Translations under genes and position numbers: made by a program | Shown: positions 52,712 through 60,886 of the stretch, in pieces | How positions within the stretch are numbered: position 1 is the first letter of the stretch | Layout: each line of letters starts with the position of its first letter | The notes under the pieces: generated by a model | What the model saw: the letters and a program-made list of their open reading frames with translations, nothing else | Told to the model about the DNA's origin: nothing | Database searches by the model: none | Assembly: GCF_024347355.1 (NCBI RefSeq) | Contig: NZ_AP025465.1 | Span: 2,604,001-2,668,000 of the forward strand | DNA length: 64,000 nucleotides | Origin: Vibrio chagasii | GTDB lineage: Bacteria > Pseudomonadota > Gammaproteobacteria > Enterobacterales > Vibrionaceae | Direction: 5' to 3'

Positions 52712-53195
52712 CGTCGCAATAAGCGGTGTATCGATATTCATGATAGGGGCCAAACTGATCTTGTTTGGTCTCTTTAAATACAAAGCCGAGTTTTTCTAAA
52801 AGCTTAATCGATGGATTATGACCGACATTAACGGTCGCGAAAACATTGGTCAAACGCTCTTCAAAGCACACCAAATTAAAGAAAGGTTTCAGTACCTCAC
52901 TAGCAAAACCTTGATTCCAATACTCTTTATCCAAGATAAAACCTAACTCGTGCTTACCTTCTTCTGATGAGATAAATACATGCCCAAGATATTCACGGGT
53001 TTGGTTATGGATAATGGCGCGGCAAAAGCCGACATTGTCTTGCAGTATCTCTTGAAATAGTTGCTTCGCAGAAGCGATAGAATGCGGCCCATTCATCTCT
53101 GCTCGATTAATCGGGCAGCAATTGAGCTTAATGAAGTCATGCTGTAGCTGTTCGGTATAAGGTACTAACAGCGTTCTTGAGGTTGCTATCGTCAT
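52677..53195 (-). CDS. GNAT family N-acetyltransferase (RimJ/RimL-like)
   Basis: This 172-residue acetyltransferase has the GNAT acetyl-CoA region (ELGFILDKEYWNQGFASEVLKPFFNLVCFEERLTNVFATVNVGHNPSIKLLEKLGF), with the RimJ/RimL-type NxxSIKLLEKLGF end. The substrate cannot be told; relatives acetylate ribosomal protein N-termini or small molecules. Its last 35 nt overlap the DUF3301 gene in the opposite direction, so antisense interference is possible. A csrB RNA gene ends about 90 nt upstream of its start, in the same direction. Confidence 0.88.
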   Translation of the reverse strand: MTIATSRTLLVPYTEQLQHDFIKLNCCPINRAEMNGPHSIASAKQLFQEILQDNVGFCRAIIHNQTREYLGHVFISSEEGKHELGFILDKEYWNQGFASEVLKPFFNLVCFEERLTNVFATVNVGHNPSIKLLEKLGFVFKETKQDQFGPYHEYRYTAYCDVTFYEAVAQTA

Positions 53196-53280
53196 AAAAC
53201 ACTCCTTGTGTTGACCGTTAGCAGAAAAGCAGATGTATTGCTCCTAAATAAAGAGCCTCTAGATGGGTGAAATGTCCAGA

Positions 53281-53315
53281 TAAAGAAAAGCCCCGACACC
53301 GAAGTGTCAGGGCTA
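53281..53315 (-). terminator. csrB rho-independent terminator
   Basis: AGCCCTGACAC / GTGTCGGGGCT with a TTCG tetraloop and one mismatch is followed on the minus strand by TTTTCTTTA. Confidence 0.92.
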
Positions 53316-53691
53316 GGGTCTTACTCGCAGCAGTCCGGCTACTAATTAATGCTCCATGCATCATCCATAATAGTGGCTGTAATCCTTCAGCTCTTTCCTT
53401 TACTTCGCCGTCCTAGCGGTGTCCAATCATCCTGAAAGCTAACAATCCTAGTTAGCGCACATCACTTGTTCCGTGAGCGGTGTCCTTTACATCATCCTGA
53501 TGCTAATCCAACCCTTTATCCTAAAGGTGTCCATTGTCATTCCATTGCAGCTAACTTCCTGTTAACTGACTGTGTCCCTACAATGTCCTTGCGCTCCATG
53601 CTTGATCACTCAATCCTAAGTAACCAAATCTTCATCCTGAAGATAACCAATTCCTTGGTGCTTTCCTGTTCCGTGTCAGAATCCTTCCGAC
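53284..53691 (-). ncRNA. csrB: CsrB-type regulatory RNA that sequesters CsrA
   Basis: The minus strand reads as a CsrB family RNA of about 408 nt. I count about 27 GGA motifs, many in hairpin loops with perfect stems, for example CATCAGGATGATG, CTTCAGGATGAAG, CTTTAGGATAAAG and GCTAACTAGGATTGTTAGC. Segments match E. coli CsrB by memory: TAAAGGACACC, CATCAGGATGATG, and near the 3' end AGTAGCCGGACTGCTGCGA. The 5' end begins GTCGGAAGGATTC. The 3' end is a hairpin AGCCC.GACAC / GTGTC.GGGCT with TTTTCTTT. Such RNAs bind many CsrA dimers and release CsrA-repressed mRNAs. The plus-strand frames here are noise. Confidence 0.95.
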
Positions 53692-53698
53692 AAGGTTT

Positions 53699-53726
53699 AA
53701 TTTACGCGATTTAGGATTTCGGACAA
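53699..53726 (-). promoter_or_regulatory. csrB promoter
   Basis: Read on the minus strand, a TTGTCC -35 box, a 16-nt spacer and a TAAATT -10 box lie 7 nt before the predicted first base (53691, G of GTCGGAAGG). Confidence 0.7.
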
Positions 53727-53849
53727 TAGATTTGCATCACATTTTGAATTCAACCAAGTTGTTAATTATATAAAACAATTAAAATTCAACACTTTAACTA
53801 TATGCATATCAATTTCTCTAGAGAAGTATTCGCGTTATCTCACAGCGTT

Positions 53850-53867
53850 TGTAAGAGATCTCTCACA
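53850..53867. promoter_or_regulatory. VarA/UvrY/GacA-type activator site of csrB
   Basis: TGTAAGAGATCTCTCACA matches the GacA-family consensus TGTAAG-N6-CTTACA at 11 of 12 fixed positions. It is centred about 167 nt upstream of the predicted csrB start, near where activator sites are known for csrB in other bacteria. The VarS/VarA two-component system controls csrB genes in vibrios. Confidence 0.85.
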
Positions 53868-53944
53868 CGCTATAGGCAGTTTTATGATTCGCTATCGGTC
53901 ACCGGAGCGAGTAAAATGACCAAAGACTAAAAATGGAGGTCAAC

Positions 53945-54232
53945 ATGCTGACAAAAGATGTTTCTGAAGAGTTGAAATCAGTGCTTGAAGGACTGCAAGC
54001 ACAAGGCAAAGAGCCAACAGTTGCGTTAGTAAAAGCTCGTATGAGTACATCGGTTCCCATGCCTGCGTTAATCACGACCATTAAAAGCTGGAAAAACGCG
54101 AACCGCGTTCCCAAGGTAGAAGTGGCTGCACAACAAGAACCAGAGGTCGATCGTATTGGCCAACTAGAAAAACAAATTATTGAACTTACCGCTCGCGTCG
54201 CCACGCTTGAAGCCAAATTAGCTGAGCAGTAA
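53945..54232 (+). CDS. small putative DNA-binding protein with C-terminal coiled coil
   Basis: This 95-residue protein starts at ATG 53945, directly behind a strong GGAGGT ribosome-binding site that lies inside a longer in-frame frame. The N-terminal half (about 1-55) is helical (GKEPTVALVKARMSTSVPMPALITTIKSWKNA) and resembles the KfrA/RepA-like N-terminal DNA-binding region. The C-terminal part (about 70-95) is a leucine-zipper-like coiled coil (QLEKQIIELTARVATLEAKLAEQ). It lies next to csrB and before yaiI. The function is unknown. Confidence 0.8.
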   Translation: MLTKDVSEELKSVLEGLQAQGKEPTVALVKARMSTSVPMPALITTIKSWKNANRVPKVEVAAQQEPEVDRIGQLEKQIIELTARVATLEAKLAEQ

Positions 54233-54296
54233 GTTAGCCGAGACGTAAGTTAACAAAAATAAATCAACAGATTAGCTAACAGAGAAATAGAACACT

Positions 54297-54740
54297 ATGA
54301 AGATATGGGTTGATGCGGACGCTTGTCCTAAGGTTATCCGAGAAACCATCGTACGCGCAGCTGAGCGAACCGGTGTTGAATGCACCTTCATCGCGAATCA
54401 CGTTGTCCCAGTACCGAAGCGTAACAACATTCACTCTATTCAAGTACCAAGCGGATTCGATATCGCCGACAATGAAATAGTAAAACGTACAGAGAAAGGC
54501 GACCTAGTGATTACTTCAGATATTCCTCTTGCTGACGAAGTGATCACTAAAGGCGCACTCGCGCTGAGTTCTCGTGGGGAGCTTTACACCAAAGAGACCA
54601 TTAAAGCGCGCCTGAATATTCGCGACTTTATGGAAACCATGCGCTCAAGTGGCATCCAAACAGGTGGCCCAAGTTCACTATCTCAAACCGACCGTCGTGA
54701 GTTTGCTAACCACCTTGATCGCCTACTAGCAAAGCGCTAA
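54297..54740 (+). CDS. yaiI: YaiI, UPF0178 family (PIN-like) protein
   Basis: This 147-residue protein matches the YaiI/YqxD family: [23 protein letters not shown] at the N-terminus, with conserved aspartates (WVDADACP), and [17 protein letters not shown] and [23 protein letters not shown] near the end. The family has a PIN-like fold, so a nuclease role is possible but not shown. It is on the same strand as the small DNA-binding-like protein 64 nt upstream. Confidence 0.92.
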   Translation: MKIWVDADACPKVIRETIVRAAERTGVECTFIANHVVPVPKRNNIHSIQVPSGFDIADNEIVKRTEKGDLVITSDIPLADEVITKGALALSSRGELYTKETIKARLNIRDFMETMRSSGIQTGGPSSLSQTDRREFANHLDRLLAKR

Positions 54741-54858
54741 CCCTCCCTTCTTCTCCAGAGAGATCTGGGAACGTCTCATTGAGGCAACAAAGAGCTCTGT
54801 GAAATTTTAATCGACCTACTCCGTTCTTGATATTTATTACAATAACGGAGTATTGATT

Positions 54859-55608
54859 ATGGTTCGTCGCATTGCTTTAGCACTATCCATCACTTTAGGA
54901 AGCACTCAACTGTCCTTCGCCAATCAAGAATATGGCATCGTTGGCGGCAGCCTCACTTACGGCGAAAGTGTTTTTTCTACTAAGAGTACCCCGCAACTTG
55001 GTGCGACATCCAACCTCTTTTATTCTGGCTCTAAAGGCTTTATTGATGGCAGCTTAGCAAACTGGCAACTGCTGCCTTTTGTCGGACTATCTGGAAACTG
55101 GCGGTTCGCTGAAGTATCAGATACCTTCGTTGACCTACCCAATGGCATTCAAGACAGAGATGGCAATGGCATTCAAGACAGAGATGGCAATGGCGAACTC
55201 GGGATAACTCTGGGGACAGTAGGCGCTAGACTCACCTACTTACACGACGTAACCTCAGAGCATAATGGCTACGAAGTTCAGCTACATCTAGGCAGTACGT
55301 TAGAAACATGGGCAAAGCCATTAACCATTACCCCCTACCTCGAAGTCGATTATCGTGACAAAAAACTCTCTAATCACCTCTACGGCATTTCAAGCAGCGA
55401 ATCCTCTGTATCAGGGCTAGTTCAGTTTGATGCGGAGTCTACCTTTGTTTATCAAGCAGGGCTCATTGGCCTCTATGAATTTACACCACGCTGGATTGGT
55501 ATTGGCAAGATGGAATTGACTCACCATGATTCAAAAAGCCCTCTCATCCAAAGGGATATAGGGTGGTCACTGGAGATTGGTTTAACCTACCGTTTTGCAG
55601 GCTTGTGA
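54859..55608 (+). CDS. MipA/OmpV family outer-membrane protein with internal duplication
   Basis: This 249-residue protein starts at ATG 54859 with GGAG 8 nt upstream; a TTG two codons earlier is too close to that site. It has a signal peptide (MVRRIALALSITLGSTQLSFA) and the beta-barrel pattern of MipA/OmpV proteins, with a C-terminal strand ending in FAGL. The sequence includes an exact tandem copy of an 8-residue unit NGIQDRDG (24 bp each, 55141-55188), followed by NGELG. That gives a DRDGNG-type aspartate-rich loop like calcium-binding loops. In the OmpV family such a loop would lie on a cell-surface or periplasmic turn. Confidence 0.85.
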   Translation: MVRRIALALSITLGSTQLSFANQEYGIVGGSLTYGESVFSTKSTPQLGATSNLFYSGSKGFIDGSLANWQLLPFVGLSGNWRFAEVSDTFVDLPNGIQDRDGNGIQDRDGNGELGITLGTVGARLTYLHDVTSEHNGYEVQLHLGSTLETWAKPLTITPYLEVDYRDKKLSNHLYGISSSESSVSGLVQFDAESTFVYQAGLIGLYEFTPRWIGIGKMELTHHDSKSPLIQRDIGWSLEIGLTYRFAGL

Positions 55609-55628
55609 TCCCTATCTTCCAATAAAGA

Positions 55629-55657
55629 AAAAGCCCGCACACTGTGCAGGCTTTCGA
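55629..55657. terminator. terminator between the ompV-like gene and the AbgT-family gene
   Basis: AAAGCC.GCACA / TGTGC.GGCTTT pairs with small mismatches and has an A-rich and T-rich flank, so it serves both converging genes. Confidence 0.8.
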
Positions 55658-55683
55658 TGTAATCATAAAACAATGATTAGATT

Positions 55684-57270
55684 CTATGGCGTGTAGTACG
55701 TTGCTGCACCTGGGCCAACTGGCAGACCAAATACGAATACCCACACGTAGAACATTAAGCTCCAACCAACGATGAATACAATCGAGTATGGAAGCATAGT
55801 TGCAATCAGAGTACCAATACCTAGGTTCTTCATGTAACGCGTTGCTACAGCAAGGATAAGACCGAAGTAGCTCATCATTGGAGTAATGATGTTCGTTGTT
55901 GAATCACCGATACGGTAAGCCGCTTGAATTGTTTCTGGTGCGTAACCAACAAGCATTAGCATTGGAACAAAGATAGGTGCTGTTACTGCCCACTGAGCAG
56001 AAGCTGAACCAATCATCAGGTTAATGAAGCCACACATTAGGATGAATGCGAAGAACAACATTGGACCTGTTAGGCCGATGTCTTGTAGGAAGCTTGCGCC
56101 CGCTACTGCGAATACTTGACCGAAGTTAGTCCACTTGAAGAAAGCAACAAACTGAGCAGCGAAGAATACAAGTACGATGTACATGCCCATAGAAGACATA
56201 GACTTAGACATTGCATCGATAACATCGCGGTCAGTTTTCATTGTGCCGGTAACTTTACCGTAAACGAAACCAGGAACTGCGAAGAATACGAAGATGAACG
56301 CTACGATACTCTTAAGGAACGGAGAACCTGCTACCGTGCCAGCTGCAGAACGTAGAACACCGTCTTCAGGAACAATTGTCCAAGCAAGAAGAGCTGATAC
56401 TGCTAGAACTGCGATACCTGCTAGCTTAAGACCTTTCTTCTCAACGTCTGTTAGCTTGCCCATTGTATCGTTTGATAAATCTTCAGACGCTTCTTCGTCG
56501 TTGTATTTACCCAGTTTTGGTTCAACAATCTTCTCAGTTACGAATGCACCCGTAATTGCGATGAAGAAAGTAGAAACAAACATGAAGTACCAGTTTGATT
56601 CTGGACCAACTGTGTAAGTCGGGTCGATCATCTGTGCTGCTGTTTCTGTAATACCAGAAAGCAGTGGATCAACCGTACCGATTAGAAGGTTTGCAGAGTA
56701 ACCACCAGATACACCAGCGAATGCTGCCGCTAGACCAGCAAGAGGGTGACGACCTAAAGAGTGGAAAAGCATTGCTGCAAGTGGAATTAGTACCACGTAA
56801 CCAAGCTCAGAAGCTGTGTTAGAAATGATACCTGCGAATACCACAGTTACTGTAACCATGCGCTTAGACGCGCCCATTACCATGCCACGCATCGCAGCAG
56901 ATAGTAGACCTGAGTGCTCAGCAATCGCTACACCTAGCATTGCAACAAGCACGGTACCTAATGGCGCAAAGCCAACAAAGTTTTTAACTAAATTAGTTAC
57001 GATAAGCTGTAAGCCTTCAGCATTAAGTAAGCTTACAACGTGGATCATGCCGTCAGCAGCACGACCTGGAGCACCTTCTGGACGAGGGTCCATAACAGAC
57101 ACTTCAAAGTACCCTGCGATACCAGAAGTCACTAAGATTGCGACACAGAAGATTGCGAAAAGAGTGATCGGGTGGGGTAATAGATTCCCCAAATACTCAA
57201 CACCATCGAGAAAACGGGTAAAAATAGGTTTCTTTGGCGAGTTGTTTTTTATTGAAGCTGATGAACTCAT
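55684..57270 (-). CDS. AbgT-family transporter
   Basis: This protein starts at ATG 57270 behind AAGGAGGG, giving 528 residues; a longer frame would add 28 codons without support. It has about 12 membrane segments and the AbgT family layout: NLLPHPITLFAIFCVAI, then GVSGGYSANLLIGTVDPLLSGITE, and IGSASAQWAVTAPIFVPMLMLVGYAPETIQAAYRIGDSTTNIITPMMSYFG in the second repeat. Relatives are AbgT (p-aminobenzoyl-glutamate import) and MtrF (drug export). No abgA, abgB or resistance gene is beside it, so the substrate is open. Confidence 0.93.
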   Translation of the reverse strand: MSSSASIKNNSPKKPIFTRFLDGVEYLGNLLPHPITLFAIFCVAILVTSGIAGYFEVSVMDPRPEGAPGRAADGMIHVVSLLNAEGLQLIVTNLVKNFVGFAPLGTVLVAMLGVAIAEHSGLLSAAMRGMVMGASKRMVTVTVVFAGIISNTASELGYVVLIPLAAMLFHSLGRHPLAGLAAAFAGVSGGYSANLLIGTVDPLLSGITETAAQMIDPTYTVGPESNWYFMFVSTFFIAITGAFVTEKIVEPKLGKYNDEEASEDLSNDTMGKLTDVEKKGLKLAGIAVLAVSALLAWTIVPEDGVLRSAAGTVAGSPFLKSIVAFIFVFFAVPGFVYGKVTGTMKTDRDVIDAMSKSMSSMGMYIVLVFFAAQFVAFFKWTNFGQVFAVAGASFLQDIGLTGPMLFFAFILMCGFINLMIGSASAQWAVTAPIFVPMLMLVGYAPETIQAAYRIGDSTTNIITPMMSYFGLILAVATRYMKNLGIGTLIATMLPYSIVFIVGWSLMFYVWVFVFGLPVGPGAATYYTP

Positions 57271-57658
57271 CAGTTCCCTCCTTGTAGTGATTCCTATGCA
57301 ATTGTGACAAAAATGTTCAAATTGCAGGCGAAGGGTACGCGACAAAATTATCAATTAGAAATTCAAAATGTTACAAAATGTGTAACAAGCGACGATGTTT
57401 AACTCTATTTGAACAATTAATTAGCAAATTAAACCATAATAAACACAAAAATCAGATTTATAATTCACAATCATACATTCACTATTAATATGACTTACGA
57501 TATAACCTCTTGATTAGTTTAAAAATAAAGTTCAGCGTACGATAAATAACCACTCGGTATTTAATCAACTAGCATATGAAGGAAAAGAAAAACCGTTAAA
57601 TGAATAAAGTTTGACTTTCCCCTCGTTTTTTACAGGTGTGTCACATCCAATTGACTGC
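57271..57658. other. AT-rich spacer between the AbgT gene and rpmJ2
   Basis: This 388-nt spacer has no supported ORF. It must carry the AbgT-gene promoter on the minus strand. It holds one notable inverted repeat at 57369-57387 (listed separately). The sequence is very AT-rich. Confidence 0.5.
57369..57387. promoter_or_regulatory. inverted repeat, possible operator of the AbgT-family gene
   Basis: TGTTACA-AAATG-TGTAACA is a perfect 7-bp inverted repeat with a 5-bp spacer, about 100 nt upstream of the AbgT-family start codon. It looks like a dimeric regulator site. I cannot name the regulator. Confidence 0.4.
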
Positions 57659-57784
57659 TTATTTTTGAACCGCTTTGAACCTTGGGTTGGTTTTGCAAAT
57701 TACATATAGGCGCCCTCTACGCTTAACGATTTGACAATCAGGGTGACGGCTCTTTGCACTTTTAAGTGATTTTACAACCTTCAT
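57659..57784 (-). CDS. rpmJ2: RpmJ2, zinc-independent ribosomal protein L36 paralogue
   Basis: This 41-residue gene reads [20 protein letters not shown] then [20 protein letters not shown] and K. It is L36 (YkgO type), with the [19 protein letters not shown] and NPRFK(A)VQ signatures. The normal L36 zinc ribbon has four ligands with a CxxC pair; here only two cysteines remain (17 and 30) with no CxxC, so it needs no zinc. Its ATG follows the rpmE2 TAG stop directly. With rpmE2 it should replace the zinc proteins L31 and L36 when zinc is scarce. Confidence 0.93.
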   Translation of the reverse strand: MKVVKSLKSAKSRHPDCQIVKRRGRLYVICKTNPRFKAVQK

Positions 57785-58045
57785 CTATTTAGCTCCCTTA
57801 CCCAATTGACCAAAGCGGCGAGTAAAGTTCGCCACGCGACCTTCTTTATGAATCACTCGTTGCTTACCTGTATAGAAAGGATGAGACTTTGAAGACACTT
57901 CAATAGTGAAGTAAGGGTAAGTATTGCCATCTTCCCATTCGATAGTACGGTCTGTTTTCAAGGTTGAACCTATCAAGAAGTATTCATCAACACTGGTATC
58001 ATGAAAAACCACAGTGCGGTAATCAGGATGGATATTTGGTTTCAT
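57785..58045 (-). CDS. rpmE2: RpmE2, zinc-independent ribosomal protein L31 paralogue
   Basis: This 86-residue L31 type B (YkgM type) begins [23 protein letters not shown] and has [26 protein letters not shown]. It has no cysteine, so it is the C-minus form that does not bind zinc. The family role is to replace the zinc-containing L31 and free zinc under starvation. It heads a two-gene operon with rpmJ2. AGGGG lies before the ATG. The promoter contains a Zur-like palindrome and a Fur-like box. Confidence 0.95.
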   Translation of the reverse strand: MKPNIHPDYRTVVFHDTSVDEYFLIGSTLKTDRTIEWEDGNTYPYFTIEVSSKSHPFYTGKQRVIHKEGRVANFTRRFGQLGKGAK

Positions 58046-58059
58046 TTGTTTCCCCTAAA

Positions 58060-58088
58060 TTATTATTTGATATGTTATAACATTGCAA
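58060..58088 (-). promoter_or_regulatory. rpmE2-rpmJ2 promoter
   Basis: On the minus strand a TTGCAA -35 box (58083-58088), a 17-nt spacer and a TAATAA -10 box (58060-58065) lie 15-43 nt before the rpmE2 ATG. The Zur-like palindrome fills the spacer. Confidence 0.6.
58067..58087. promoter_or_regulatory. Zur-like operator over the rpmE2 promoter
   Basis: The core ATGTTATAACAT (58072-58083) is a perfect 12-bp palindrome matching the half-sites of the E. coli Zur box (GAAATGTTATA...TATAACATTTC) in a shorter form. It sits between the -35 and -10 boxes, as a repressor site should. Zur control of rpmE2/rpmJ2 paralogues is well known in other Gammaproteobacteria. Confidence 0.6.
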
Positions 58089-58103
58089 ATGATAATTATT
58101 ATC
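58085..58103. promoter_or_regulatory. Fur-like box next to the Zur site
   Basis: GCAAATGATAATTATTATC matches the Fur consensus GATAATGATAATCATTATC at 16 of 19 positions. It lies in the spacer between rpmE2 (minus) and trmO (plus), overlapping the upstream edge of the rpmE2 promoter. It could control either gene or both. Confidence 0.6.
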
Positions 58104-58168
58104 AAAAGAAAAACAAGTTATTTTGTGATATTTTCCGGCCATAGATCGTAATTAGAGAACGTCCCCCC

Positions 58169-58864
58169 ATGTACTCCATTGAACCTATTGGCTTTATAGA
58201 ATCTCCCTATAAAGAGAAGTTCGCGGTACCAAGGCAGCCTAGGTTGGTGCCGACATCAACCTCTAGAGTAAGGCTTGTTGACGCGGCAAACTGTCTAGAG
58301 TCGGTTCGCCACATCGAGCAATTCAGCCATGTGTGGCTCCTATTTCTATTCGACAAAAACCTTGAGGCGGGCTGGAAGCCGACAGTGAGGCCACCTCGAC
58401 TGGGTGGTAATGAACGCATTGGGGTTTTTGCATCTCGTGCCACATTCAGACCCAACGGGATTGGCATGTCAGCGGTGGAGTTAAAAGGCGTATCTCAAGA
58501 TAAAGGGCAAACTTGGCTAGACCTTGGCAGTGTCGATTTAGTCGACGGGACACCAATTATCGACATCAAGCCTTACATCCCCTACTCCGATTCCATTCCG
58601 GATGCACAGGGAGGGTTTGCAGCCGAAGAGCCAGAGGTGTTAGAGGTTAACTTTTCACAACAGGCACAAAGCAAACTGGCACAGCACCCAGAGGCACGCC
58701 ATATTATTCAAGTGATCAAAGAGGTATTAGGCCAAGATCCTCGACCTGCCTATAAGAAAGGCAAGCCAGACAACAAGGAATATGCGGTAAATTTGTTCGA
58801 TCTTAACGTGAAATTCGTTATTGAGGCGTTTTTCATCAATGTAACTGACATCGAACGCTTTTGA
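58169..58864 (+). CDS. trmO: TrmO tRNA (t6A37) N6-methyltransferase
   Basis: TrmO (YaeB, TsaA) methylates N6 of t6A37 in tRNA-Thr to give m6t6A. The 231-residue protein begins MYSIEPIGFIESPYKEKFAVPRQ and contains WLLFLFDKN, RIGVFASRATFRPNGIGMSAVEL and VDLVDGTPIIDIKPYIPYSDS, the SAM-binding beta-barrel signatures of the family. It lies 101 nt before proS, as in E. coli (yaeB-proS). A Fur-like box lies 66 nt before its ATG. Confidence 0.95.
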   Translation: MYSIEPIGFIESPYKEKFAVPRQPRLVPTSTSRVRLVDAANCLESVRHIEQFSHVWLLFLFDKNLEAGWKPTVRPPRLGGNERIGVFASRATFRPNGIGMSAVELKGVSQDKGQTWLDLGSVDLVDGTPIIDIKPYIPYSDSIPDAQGGFAAEEPEVLEVNFSQQAQSKLAQHPEARHIIQVIKEVLGQDPRPAYKKGKPDNKEYAVNLFDLNVKFVIEAFFINVTDIERF

Positions 58865-58965
58865 GATCCCAAATAGGCTGATACTATATGCGGCTATATC
58901 GGATTTGCTGCTGCCTATAGCGGCAGTAAATTTACTTTTATTAATGATGAAACGGATACCATAGA

Positions 58966-60684
58966 ATGCGTACCAGTAACTATCTTCTTTCTACTCTGAA
59001 AGAGACTCCAAACGACGCAGAAGTTATCAGCCACCAGCTGATGCTACGTGCAGGTATGATCCGTAAGCTAGCTTCAGGTTTATACACTTGGCTACCTACC
59101 GGTCTGCGTGTACTGCGTAAAGTCGAAAACATCGTTCGCCAAGAGATCGATAATGCAGGTGCAGTTGAGACTTTAATGCCCGTAGTGCAGCCGTTTGAGC
59201 TATGGGAAGAGACTGGTCGTAGTGAAAAAATGGGCCCAGAACTACTGCGCTTTACTGACCGTCATTCTCGTCCGTTTGTTCTTAGCCCAACAGCTGAAGA
59301 AGTAATCACTAGCCTTGTTCGTAACGAAGTAAACTCGTACAAACAGCTACCACTGAACTTGTACCAGATTCAAACTAAGTTCCGTGATGAGCGTCGTCCA
59401 CGTTTCGGTGTTATGCGTGCTCGTGAATTCTCTATGATGGATGCGTACAGCTTCGACATCGACAAAGAAGGCCTAGAAAAGTCTTACCAAGCGATGCACG
59501 ATGCTTACTGTAATGCATTCGACCGCATGGGTCTTGAGTACCGTCCAGTACTAGCAGACTCAGGCGCTATCGGTGGTAGTGGTTCTCAAGAGTTCCACGT
59601 ACTAGCGGAAAGCGGCGAAGACCTAATCGCATTCTCTACAGAATCTGATTACGCAGCAAACATCGAGAAAGCTGAAGCACTAGCTCCAACTGAAGAAGCT
59701 GCAGCACCAACTCAAGAGATGGAATTGGTTGATACTCCAAACGCGAAAACTATCGCAGAATTGGTAGAGCAACACGGTCTAGCAATCGAGAAAACTGTTA
59801 AGACTCTATTCGTTAAAGCTTCTGATGAAGTAGATGCAGACATCATTGCTCTAATCATCCGTGGCGACCACGAACTGAACGAAGTGAAAGCGGAAAATCT
59901 TCCACAAGTTGCTTCTCCACTAGAGATGGCTTCTGAAGAAGAAATTCGTGCACTCGTTGGCGCTGGCCCAGGCTCACTTGGTCCTGTAGGCCTAGAGCTA
60001 CCATTCATCGTTGATCGCTCTGTTGCTGTAATGAGCGACTTTGGCGCAGGTGCAAACGTAGACGGTAAGCACTACTTCGGTATCAACTGGGGTCGTGACG
60101 TTGAGCTTGCTCAAGTAGAAGACCTACGTAACGTAATCGAAGGCGACCTAAGCCCATGTGGTAAAGGTACACTTCAGCTTAAACGTGGTATCGAAGTTGG
60201 TCATATCTTCCAACTAGGTAACGTTTACTCACAAGCGATGAACTGTGGCGTGCTTGGTCCTGACGGTAAGAACGTTATCCTAGAGATGGGTTGTTACGGT
60301 ATCGGTGTATCACGTGTTGTTGCCTCTGCAATCGAGCAGAACCACGACAAATACGGCATCATCTGGCCAGACGCACTAGCACCTTTCCAAGTTGCTATCG
60401 TTCCTATGAACATGCACAAGTCTGAAGAAGTTAAGGAAGCGGCTGAGAAGCTATACGCTGAACTAACAGCTATGGGTATCGAAGTACTATTCGATGACCG
60501 TAAAGAGCGTCCGGGCGTAATGTTCTCTGACATCGAGCTAATTGGTATCCCTCACACTATCGTGATCGGCGACCGCTCAATGAAAGAAGGTAACTTCGAG
60601 TACAAGAACCGTCGTGCTGGTACTAAAGAAGCTGTTGCTATCGATTCAATCGTTGAACACGTTACTTCTCAATTTGCTAAATAA
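58966..60684 (+). CDS. proS: ProS prolyl-tRNA synthetase
   Basis: ProS charges tRNA-Pro. The 572-residue bacterial-type enzyme begins [20 protein letters not shown]. Class II motifs are visible: motif 2 [26 protein letters not shown] and motif 3 [17 protein letters not shown]. The INS editing domain that deacylates Ala-tRNA-Pro lies at about 225-400 ([19 protein letters not shown], then [19 protein letters not shown]). The C-terminal anticodon-binding domain is at about 470-570. Confidence 0.98.
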   Translation: MRTSNYLLSTLKETPNDAEVISHQLMLRAGMIRKLASGLYTWLPTGLRVLRKVENIVRQEIDNAGAVETLMPVVQPFELWEETGRSEKMGPELLRFTDRHSRPFVLSPTAEEVITSLVRNEVNSYKQLPLNLYQIQTKFRDERRPRFGVMRAREFSMMDAYSFDIDKEGLEKSYQAMHDAYCNAFDRMGLEYRPVLADSGAIGGSGSQEFHVLAESGEDLIAFSTESDYAANIEKAEALAPTEEAAAPTQEMELVDTPNAKTIAELVEQHGLAIEKTVKTLFVKASDEVDADIIALIIRGDHELNEVKAENLPQVASPLEMASEEEIRALVGAGPGSLGPVGLELPFIVDRSVAVMSDFGAGANVDGKHYFGINWGRDVELAQVEDLRNVIEGDLSPCGKGTLQLKRGIEVGHIFQLGNVYSQAMNCGVLGPDGKNVILEMGCYGIGVSRVVASAIEQNHDKYGIIWPDALAPFQVAIVPMNMHKSEEVKEAAEKLYAELTAMGIEVLFDDRKERPGVMFSDIELIGIPHTIVIGDRSMKEGNFEYKNRRAGTKEAVAIDSIVEHVTSQFAK

Positions 60685-60724
60685 GCAAACTCTGCAAAGT
60701 ACATGAGCTTGCAAAGCAAATAAT

Positions 60725-60754
60725 AGAAGGCTGCCATCTGGCGGCCTTTTTTAT
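60725..60754 (+). terminator. terminator after proS
   Basis: AAGGCTGCC / GGCGGCCTT with an ATCT loop (one T-G pair in the stem) is followed by T6. Confidence 0.9.
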
Positions 60755-60886
60755 TTCCCCAACTCACCTTCACTCGCTCTCTCATTTCTCGATAAAGTAA
60801 ATAACGTAAGTTAATCCCCGGTTCATCTTTAAATACATATATTAGATTCATCAACTCATTAGACGCGTTTACCATTGGAGGTATCG

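Noticed and set aside
53466..53714. 82-codon plus-strand frame
   Set aside because: It is antisense to the csrB RNA; its codons come from the repeated GGA hairpins and it has no ribosome-binding site.
53933..53944. Upstream start for the small DNA-binding-like protein
   Set aside because: The strong GGAGGT site lies inside this extension, which points to ATG 53945.
57340..57365. LuxR/SmcR-type quorum box near TTATCAATTAG
   Set aside because: Only one half-site is present; the other arm does not match.
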